This document shows positions 1 to 5,459 of a stretch of 7,359 bases of DNA, piece after piece (positions within the stretch are counted from its first letter, which is position 1; each line of letters begins with the position of its first letter). The translations under genes were made by a program, and so were the position numbers. This DNA is from DATKEU01 sp035544495 (GTDB lineage: Bacteria; Myxococcota_A; Polyangia; Fen-1088). The stretch covers positions 1 through 7,359 of the forward strand of contig DATKEU010000257.1 of NCBI GenBank assembly GCA_035544495.1, in the 5' to 3' direction. The notes beneath the pieces were generated by a model, which was given only the letters and a program-made list of their open reading frames with translations, was not told the DNA's origin and did not search any database.

Positions 1-902
1 CCCACCTGATAGTCGATGTTGATGTCTGCGCCGGGGCGCTGCACCGGACCCGGGGGCAGCCCGTGGTCGTACAGCATCATGTCGTGCTGGATCATCCCCA
101 GCCAGCGCGGCTCTGGAAACCGGCCCGAGCCGGGCGGGCTCTCGATCCCCTGCATCGGCGAGCGATCGGTCACGTAGGCGCTGGAGCCGTCCATGCCAGT
201 CTCCTCGTTGCACCAGAAGGCGAACCGAACGCTGATCTCCGTCGTCACAGCGGCGGGAGCGAAGGCGCGCGCGACTTCCAGAACCAAGGACACGCCCGAC
301 CCGTCGTCGTCCGCCGCGCCGCCGTTGCCTCGGCCGTCCAGGTGCGCGCTGACGATGTACATGCGGTCGGGTGACGTTGTTCCCACCTTGGTCGCGAAGG
401 TGTTCGTCCGCGGCGCGCCGAGGTACGTGTAGTGGTGGTGCTCGACGGCGTATCCAAGCCCGGCCAGCGACTGATCGAGCCACGCCGACGCCGCGTCGAA
501 CTTTGTGGTGCCCTGGAGGCGATCGCCAAAACCGGCGACGGTCTTGATGTTGTCGCGGAAGCGCCGCGGATCGAGCGCCGCGACCAGCATGGCGGCGGCG
601 TCCGAGGGTGGAACGAACGCCAGGTCGGCCGGCTCGTTCGCCGCGCCGTCCTCCGTCGACGGCGACGACGCATCGGCCGCTGCGCCGTCTCCGCCCGCCC
701 CGGGTGGACCGGGCGTGGCGGGCGCCGGCACATCCACCGCGGCGGCGGCGCCGCCCGCGCCGTTCGGGCCCTCCGCCCCGGCTGGGACGATGGGACCCGG
801 CGTTTCGGTCCGACCGCCTGCCGAGCTGTGGCATCCGAGCAGCCACGGCAGATGGAACATCGCGACCAGAAGCAGCGAAAGACGGGCGGGCCCGCGCGCC
901 AT
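1..902 (-). CDS. M28-family zinc metallopeptidase lipoprotein (C-terminus beyond the left edge)
   Basis: Predicted exported, lipid-anchored aminopeptidase-type enzyme of the M28 di-zinc family. Three hundred complete codons are visible and the frame is still open at position 1. The ATG at 902-900 is chosen because AAGGTGA lies 5 nt upstream and the first 24 residues form a lipoprotein signal: basic Arg residues, a hydrophobic core, then a LLGC lipobox with Cys24 as lipidation site. Residues about 25-95 are a Gly/Ala/Pro-rich, probably disordered linker. The catalytic domain follows from about 105. SAHLDG places zinc ligand His187, ADDDGSG the bridging Asp199, and FWCNEETG the catalytic Glu233 and ligand Glu234. 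Asp274 in IQHDMM is the likely next ligand, although its spacing from Glu234 is longer than in the Streptomyces enzyme. The last zinc His should lie outside the window. The gene is divergent from the DUF1592-family lipoprotein. Fold and family are clear; substrate (peptide or amino-sugar amide) is unknown. Confidence 0.88.
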   Translation of the reverse strand, partial: MARGPARLSLLLVAMFHLPWLLGCHSSAGGRTETPGPIVPAGAEGPNGAGGAAAAVDVPAPATPGPPGAGGDGAAADASSPSTEDGAANEPADLAFVPPSDAAAMLVAALDPRRFRDNIKTVAGFGDRLQGTTKFDAASAWLDQSLAGLGYAVEHHHYTYLGAPRTNTFATKVGTTSPDRMYIVSAHLDGRGNGGAADDDGSGVSLVLEVARAFAPAAVTTEISVRFAFWCNEETGMDGSSAYVTDRSPMQGIESPPGSGRFPEPRWLGMIQHDMMLYDHGLPPGPVQRPGADINIDYQV

Positions 903-907
903 GATCG

Positions 908-914
908 TCACCTT
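908..914 (-). promoter_or_regulatory. Ribosome binding site of the M28 peptidase gene
   Basis: The minus strand reads AAGGTGA, five bases before the ATG at 902-900. This is a strong Shine-Dalgarno match at good spacing, and it supports that start over any internal one because it also yields an intact lipoprotein signal. Confidence 0.7.
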
Positions 915-922
915 ACAGCGTT

Positions 923-940
923 AGGGGGCGCCTGCCCCCT
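923..940. repeat. Inverted repeat 1 (7-bp perfect stem, 4-base loop)
   Basis: AGGGGGC at 923-929 pairs perfectly with GCCCCCT at 934-940 around the loop GCCT. No T-run follows on either strand, so it does not look like an intrinsic terminator. On the minus strand it ends 8 bases before the Shine-Dalgarno of the M28 gene, so if transcribed it would form a stable leader hairpin. Otherwise it may be an operator. Confidence 0.5.
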
Positions 941-956
941 CATTCGTTCCGCATCC

Positions 957-977
957 GAAAATGTCGCCGGCATTTTC
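957..977. repeat. Inverted repeat 2, operator-like palindrome
   Basis: GAAAATG at 957-963 is the exact reverse complement of CATTTTC at 971-977, with seven bases between. The AT-rich half-sites around a GC-rich centre, with half-site centres about 14 bp apart, resemble a binding site for a dimeric helix-turn-helix regulator. The regulator is not identifiable from this window. Confidence 0.45.
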
Positions 978-988
978 CGCGCGGGTGT

Positions 989-1003
989 CCGCTGAAACAG
1001 CGG
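989..1003. repeat. Inverted repeat 3 (6-bp perfect stem, AAA loop)
   Basis: CCGCTG at 989-994 pairs perfectly with CAGCGG at 998-1003 around a three-base AAA loop. It lies 11 bases after inverted repeat 2. No T-run follows on either strand, so a regulatory site or RNA hairpin is likelier than a terminator. Confidence 0.4.
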
Positions 1004-1122
1004 GGCGGGCCGGCTGGTCCACTGGATAGAAAAAATCTTTAGTCATTTGCTGCCTATTCAGATTGCCGCGTTCGTCTTACAACAGCAGGTGCAGTCGGGC
1101 GCTTCTCTGTCGGTCAATCTCT

Positions 1123-1128
1123 GGGAGG
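1123..1128 (+). promoter_or_regulatory. Ribosome binding site selecting the TTG start of the DUF1592-family gene
   Basis: GGGAGG lies five bases upstream of TTG at 1134-1136. This site decides the start: translation from here gives a short basic N-terminus, a hydrophobic core and a lipobox. The earlier in-frame TTG at 1047 would bury the signal peptide about 30 residues in and has no such site. Confidence 0.6.
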
Positions 1129-1133
1129 TCTGC

Positions 1134-2822
1134 TTGCAAACCCACCGGAAGTCCCTCGCCCTGGCAGTGTTCTTGGCGGCTGGTTGTGGCCCGGGCGTCA
1201 TCGGCAGCCCCGGTTCCGACAAGGGCGCGGGCGCGCCCGGCGGCGGATCGACGCCGGGGCCAAGCGGAGCGGCACCGGCGGGCGCCACGGCCGGGCCGAC
1301 CGACATTCGCCGCCTCAGCCGGCAAGAGCTGAGCAACACCGTACAAGATCTCTTTCCGGCGCTGCCCGCCGGGTTCACCGACCACCTCGACATTCCCGAC
1401 GACAACGCGGTCGCGCTCGCCTTCGCGCAGCCCGGGACGGTCTCCGATCTCGAGGTGAAGCGGTTCATGGACCTGTCGGAGGCGATCATCGGCGCGCTGG
1501 GCGGAAAGCTGCCCGCTGGAATGATCAACTGCGCCGCCGGCAGCGACGACATGACGTGCGCGCGCACGTTCATCACCGGCTTTGGCAAGCGCGCCTATCG
1601 CCGCCCTCTCGACGCCGCGGAGGTCGGCGATCTGCTGGCGCTGTACACCAAGCTGCGCGGCGACTCCGAGCTCGCGTACGGCCGTGACGACGCCTTGACC
1701 TTCGTCGTGGAGGCGATGTTGCAGTCGCCCGGCTTTCTCTATCGCTGGGAGCGGGGGCTGGCCGCGCCCCAGGTGGACGGCCACCTGATCAAGTTCGACG
1801 ACTACGAGATGGCCTCCCGACTGTCGTACCTGCTCTGGAAGTCGATGCCGGACGACACACTGATGGCGGCCGCCGACGCCCATCACCTCGCGAGTCCCGA
1901 CGAGGTGGCCGCGCAGGCGCAGCGGCTGCTGGCCGATCCGCGCGCGGATCAGGCGCTGGCGGACTTCGTCATCCAGTGGCTGGAGCTGGGACCGCTGTCG
2001 ACGTCGTTGAAGGACACCTCCGCGTACCCGACGTTCAAGCCGGAGCTGTTCGATTCCATGCGCGCCGAGACGGTGGCGCTGTCGCGCGATGTCTTGCGCG
2101 GCGGGACGCCGACGCTGGCCAACCTGCTGACCGCGCGCTACACGTTCGTCGATCAGCCGCTGGCCGCGTATTACGGCGTGACGACCGACGGCGCCGGGCG
2201 CGCCGATCTCGCCGCCACCGGGCGGGTGGGGCTGCTCACGCAGGGCTCGGTGATGGCGGTGAAGGGGAATTCGTACCGGACATCCCCGGTGCGGCGCGGG
2301 AAGTTCGTTCTCAACCGCTTGCTCTGCACGTCGGTGCCGCCGCCGCCGCCGTTCGCGGTGCCGGAGCTGCCGGCGCCCGATCCCACCAAGACCGTGAGGC
2401 AACAGATGGCCGAGCATCGCGCCAACCCCGCCTGCGCCGGCTGCCACGGCGTGATGGATCCGATCGGTTACGGGTTCGAGCACTTCGACGGCGCCGGGAA
2501 GTTCCGCCAGACGGACAACAATCTGCCCATCGACAGCAGCGGCACCATCGGGCTCGACGGGGCGACCGTGGCCTTCAAGGACGCGACCGAGCTGGCCACG
2601 GCGCTGGCGTCGTCGGCGAACGTGCGGGATTGCTTCGCCACGCAGTGGTTGCGCTATGCGCTCGGCCGCTTCGAGCAGGACGCCGACGCCGCGTCCGTCC
2701 AGCAGCTCCTGACCTTCTACGAGCAGGCGGGGGCGAACACCCGCGACCTGATCATCGAAATCACGCGCACGCTGCCGTTTTCCCATCGGGCCATCGCCCA
2801 GGGCGAGGTGACGACGCCATGA
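1134..2822 (+). CDS. Cytochrome c-like lipoprotein with DUF1587/DUF1595/DUF1592/DUF1588/DUF1585 domains
   Basis: A 562-residue exported lipoprotein of the planctomycete-type cytochrome family, biochemical role unknown. From the TTG start the N-terminus is a lipoprotein signal with lipobox LAAGC (Cys18), then a Gly/Ala/Pro linker to about residue 57. Domains recognised by pattern, in order: DUF1587-like from 58 (IRRLSRQELSNTVQDLF), DUF1595-like about 142-206 (CARTF to LQSPGFLYRWE), DUF1592 from about 221 (FDDYEMASRLSYLLW), DUF1588 about 338-455, and DUF1585 about 500-562 (QWLRYALGR). DUF1588 holds the single haem-binding motif C434-A-G-C437-H438, followed by MDPIGYGFEHFD. No second CxxCH is present, unlike many planctomycete members that carry an extra N-terminal cytochrome domain. 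Cys133 and Cys142 could form a disulfide. The stop overlaps the next start (ATGA), so the two are translationally coupled. Covalent haem attachment in the envelope is inferred. The family call is firm, the function open. Confidence 0.88.
   Translation: MQTHRKSLALAVFLAAGCGPGVIGSPGSDKGAGAPGGGSTPGPSGAAPAGATAGPTDIRRLSRQELSNTVQDLFPALPAGFTDHLDIPDDNAVALAFAQPGTVSDLEVKRFMDLSEAIIGALGGKLPAGMINCAAGSDDMTCARTFITGFGKRAYRRPLDAAEVGDLLALYTKLRGDSELAYGRDDALTFVVEAMLQSPGFLYRWERGLAAPQVDGHLIKFDDYEMASRLSYLLWKSMPDDTLMAAADAHHLASPDEVAAQAQRLLADPRADQALADFVIQWLELGPLSTSLKDTSAYPTFKPELFDSMRAETVALSRDVLRGGTPTLANLLTARYTFVDQPLAAYYGVTTDGAGRADLAATGRVGLLTQGSVMAVKGNSYRTSPVRRGKFVLNRLLCTSVPPPPPFAVPELPAPDPTKTVRQQMAEHRANPACAGCHGVMDPIGYGFEHFDGAGKFRQTDNNLPIDSSGTIGLDGATVAFKDATELATALASSANVRDCFATQWLRYALGRFEQDADAASVQQLLTFYEQAGANTRDLIIEITRTLPFSHRAIAQGEVTTP
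2805..2811 (+). promoter_or_regulatory. Ribosome binding site of the DUF1552 gene inside the upstream coding region
   Basis: GAGGTGA lies within the last codons of the upstream gene, seven bases before the ATG at 2819. Together with the ATGA stop/start overlap it indicates coupled translation of the two proteins, probably in near-equal amounts. Confidence 0.65.
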
Positions 2823-4210
2823 CGACGACTCGCTTTTCTCGACGGGCGCTGCTGAAAGCCACCGGGGCTTCCGGTCTGCTGCTGCCGCTTCTGAACGAGG
2901 TGCCCGCGCTGGGGGCCACGCCGCAGTTTCCGAAGCGAGTCATCTTTTGCGTCATGGGCAACGGCACCATCGAGAACTCTTTCTGGCCGACGGTGGCCGC
3001 CGACGGCAGCCTGATCCTGGCCGAGATCCCGTCGCCGCTGGAAGCGCACAAGTCGAAGCTGCTGTTCCCGCGCGGCATCGACATGCGCGTCTGGACCGAA
3101 GGCAACCCCTTCGGTGGCAACGGCGATGCCCACCACTGCTTCGGCGCCATCCTGACCGCGACCAAGCTGGCCACCGGAGATCCGCCGCACGACAAGGGCG
3201 GTCCCGGCTTGGCCCTGGCGTCGTCGATCTCGATCGACCAGTTCATCGGGCAGGCGCTGAACACGGAGCTGATGAAGAACGGGCAGGAGCCGCTGCCGTT
3301 CCCGGTGCTGAGCGTGCGGGCATGGGGACGCGACGGCACCGGGTTCGCCGTGCTGTCGTGGACCGGGAACAAGGCGCCGTTCGACGCTTTCAGCGATCCG
3401 CACCCACTGTTCGCGTCGCTGTTCATGGGGCGGCCGATCGGCAACAGCGGGCCCGACCCGATGCAGGTCAAGCTGCAGAAGACGCGGCAGAGCGTGCTGG
3501 ATTACGTCAGCGGCGCCTTGACCCGCCAGGCCAAGCGCCTGGGCAGCGATGACCGCCAGAAGATCCAGCTGCACATGGACTCCGTGCGCAGCCTGGAGCA
3601 GCAGCTGGTGCTGACGCCGGTGGCGGCAGGGTGCACGCCGCCGATGATCGACCCGGCGTTCAACTACAAACCGATCGAGGTCTACCCCGATCTGGTCGAC
3701 GCGGAGATCGATCTCATCACAGCCGGGATGGCCTGCGGCCTGACCCGCTCGGTGACCCTGGCCCTGGGCGACGGCGAGGACTACAACATCTACTTCCCTT
3801 GGCTGGGCATCACCCAGAAGGGGATCGAGTTCCCAACGCGGCACAAGCACGACATCGCCCACCGTCCGGGCGTCAACAACATCGACAAGATCAACACCGA
3901 GAAGTGGTTCCACAGCAAGCTGGCGCGCCTGCTGGACAAGCTCTCGTCCGTCCCCGAGGGCACCGGCACCATGCTGGACAACACCGTCGTGCTGTTCATG
4001 AACGCCATGAACAGCGGTTACGGCCACACCGTCCTGAAGCAGCCGATGATCGTCGCGGCGGGCGCCAACATGGGGATCAAGACCGGGCGCTTGCTGGAGC
4101 TGCAGAACGAGGCTCACAACAAGCTGCTGGCCGCGCTGGCCAATCAGGTCGGCGTGCAAATGGACGGCTGGGGCGACACCCGGTTCACGGGCGTCACGCC
4201 CATCACCTAG
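2819..4210 (+). CDS. DUF1552 family protein with Tat signal peptide
   Basis: A 463-residue exported protein of unknown function, the usual partner of DUF1592/DUF1588 proteins. The N-terminus has a twin-arginine motif, SRRALLK at residues 7-13, then a hydrophobic stretch, with a likely cleavage near residue 33 (PALGA). Tat export implies folding, possibly with a cofactor, before crossing the membrane. Family hallmarks: VIFCVMGNG after the signal, HHCFGAILTATKL at 105-117, SISIDQFIGQAL, PEGTGTMLDNTVVLF, and a C-terminal GWGDTRF. The motif naming the family, HxxSHH, appears here as H344-D-I-A347-H348-R349, so the Ser and last His are replaced. Other candidate metal or active-site histidines are His105, His106, His342 and His403. 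The start overlaps the upstream stop by four bases and has its own Shine-Dalgarno. The stop is only six bases from that of the convergent amidase gene. Envelope location and partnership are well supported; activity is unknown. Confidence 0.87.
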   Translation: MTTTRFSRRALLKATGASGLLLPLLNEVPALGATPQFPKRVIFCVMGNGTIENSFWPTVAADGSLILAEIPSPLEAHKSKLLFPRGIDMRVWTEGNPFGGNGDAHHCFGAILTATKLATGDPPHDKGGPGLALASSISIDQFIGQALNTELMKNGQEPLPFPVLSVRAWGRDGTGFAVLSWTGNKAPFDAFSDPHPLFASLFMGRPIGNSGPDPMQVKLQKTRQSVLDYVSGALTRQAKRLGSDDRQKIQLHMDSVRSLEQQLVLTPVAAGCTPPMIDPAFNYKPIEVYPDLVDAEIDLITAGMACGLTRSVTLALGDGEDYNIYFPWLGITQKGIEFPTRHKHDIAHRPGVNNIDKINTEKWFHSKLARLLDKLSSVPEGTGTMLDNTVVLFMNAMNSGYGHTVLKQPMIVAAGANMGIKTGRLLELQNEAHNKLLAALANQVGVQMDGWGDTRFTGVTPIT

Positions 4211-4216
4211 CGCGCC

Positions 4217-5439
4217 CTACGCCAGCGGTGGGTGGCGCCGCGGAAGGCCGGCGGCGATCTGGTACTGGTGCGCCAGCTGGAGGACCTGGCCGTCGTCGCC
4301 GGCCTTCGCCACGAGCTGGAGACCGATGGGAAGGCCGTGGCGATCGAAGCCGCAGGGGACGCTGACGGCGGGCAATCCGAAGTAGTTGGCGAACAGCGTG
4401 TTCGCCGCCGAGAGCTTCTGCGCGTCGGCGCGCGCGTCTTCCACCGTCGGGACGGTCGTCGTCGTGGTCGGCAGCAGGAGGACGTCGACTGTTTCGAAAG
4501 GACCGCGCGCGATGGTTCGGCGATCGGCTTCGATGGATCGGACATCGCCGAACGGCGGCATCGCGAACCGCTCGGGCGAGTCGGACACCTGGTGACCGTT
4601 GGCGCGGATCACCTCCACGGCGGCGTCGAAGGCGGCGGTTACGTCGCGGTCGGCCGCGAACGCGCGGGCGACGGCGACCCGCATCGGTGGTGGCGGCGGG
4701 GCTGTCGAAAGGTCGGGCAGGTTCCGGAATCCGCCAGCGCGCGCGCCATGACGGCCGCGTCCTCCACCAGACGCGCCGTGACGCCGGGGTGAGAGAGCCA
4801 GAGGATCGCCGGGTCGACCGGCTCGCCATCGAGGATCCCCTTCGACGAGATGAGGCCGTACGTCCCCTTGAACCCGACCACGCCGCAGCACGCGGCCGGC
4901 AGGCGACAGGAGCCGACGGCGTCGGTGTCCAGCGTCGCGTGGCAGAGGCCGGCGGCGACCGCCGCCGCGGAGCCCGAAGACGACCCGCCGGGGATGAAGC
5001 GCTCGTTCCACGGATTGCGGGCGGGACCGAAGGCGCTGTCGAGGCCGGTCGTCCCCATGCCCAGCCGGTGCATGTTCGTCTTGCCGACGACGATCGCGCC
5101 CGCGGCCCGTAGCTTCGCGACGGCCACGGCGTCCGCCCGCGGAACGCGATTCTCGAACTTCTCGAATGCCGCCGTCGTCGGGACGCCGGCCGTGTCGTAG
5201 AAGTCCTTGATGGCGACCGGGATGCCGTGCAGCGGCCCGCGCCATCGCCCGGCCTGAATCTCGGCCTCGGCGGCCGCGGCGTCGCGCCGCGCCGGCTCGG
5301 CGAGCACCGTGATGAAGGCGTTGAGGCGCCCGTTCAGGCGCTCGATCCGCGCCAGGCTCGCGTCGACCACCTCGACGGGCGAAATCTCGCGCTTGCGCAA
5401 CCGCGCGCCCAGGGCCGCGATGCTCGATTCGAAGAGCAC
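4217..5439 (-). pseudogene. Amidase-signature family hydrolase, interrupted by a one-base frameshift
   Basis: Amidase-signature (GatA-like) enzymes hydrolyse amide bonds. The chosen GTG start at 5439 lies 20 bases after the upstream reductase stop, with no strong Shine-Dalgarno, and gives a good N-terminus (IAALGARLRKREISPVEVV). The first 239 residues are in one frame and contain the full triad at GatA-like spacing: Lys78 (GIPVAIKDF), cis-Ser153 (PGGSSSGS) and nucleophile Ser177 (DAVGSCRLPAA). Family homology then jumps to another frame near 4722 and continues for 168 residues to TAG at 4219-4217, including VDVLLLPTTTTTVP and FGLPAVSVPCGF. Read through, the protein would be about 407 residues, short for the family, mainly between the triad domain and VDVLLLPT. 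Without correction the first frame ends at 4639. It is either a decayed gene or a sequencing/assembly error. It is probably co-transcribed with the reductase. Substrate unknown. Confidence 0.78.
4721..4729 (-). other. Frameshift site in the amidase gene
   Basis: On the minus strand the frame with MARALADSG gives way to the frame with NLPDLSTAPPPPP at TTCCGGAAC. Restoring one base, for example a third A in GGAA, joins them as DSG-NLPDL. Both frames stay open across the site, so its place is set by family similarity and by G/C-rich third positions, to within roughly ten bases. No slippery heptamer was seen. Confidence 0.65.
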
Positions 5440-5459
5440 GCTTCGCCCGCCAGCCGAGG

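Larger units (their letters stand above)
903..1133. promoter_or_regulatory. Divergent intergenic regulatory region
   Basis: This 231-base gap separates two outward-facing lipoprotein genes and must hold the promoters of both. It contains three perfect inverted repeats between 923 and 1003, described separately. The stretch about 1024-1060 is the only AT-rich patch in an otherwise GC-rich gap, with a run of six A at 1030-1035. No convincing -35/-10 pair could be identified on either strand: TACAAC at 1078-1083 is a partial -10 match without a good partner. The role as promoter region follows from gene orientation, not from a recognised promoter motif. Confidence 0.5.

Noticed and set aside
923..1003. 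Intrinsic transcription terminators
   Set aside because: The hairpins are stable, but none is followed by a T-run on either strand and they lie between divergent gene starts, where terminators are not expected.
1520..1562. A second haem site in the DUF1592-family protein at Cys133/Cys142
   Set aside because: The two cysteines are nine residues apart with no CxxCH pattern; a disulfide is likelier.
1077..2786. A 569-residue open frame on the minus strand opposite the DUF1592-family gene
   Set aside because: Arg/Gly/His-rich translation with no domain or motif, lying wholly opposite a gene with clear domains; a shadow of GC-rich coding sequence.
2717..4159. A 480-residue open frame on the minus strand opposite the DUF1552 gene
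   Set aside because: Low-complexity composition (many Gln, His, Arg, Val), no recognisable motif, entirely opposite a well-supported gene.
4700..4740. Programmed ribosomal frameshifting in the amidase
   Set aside because: No slippery heptamer in the right frame and no evident downstream structure; a missing base is the simpler explanation.
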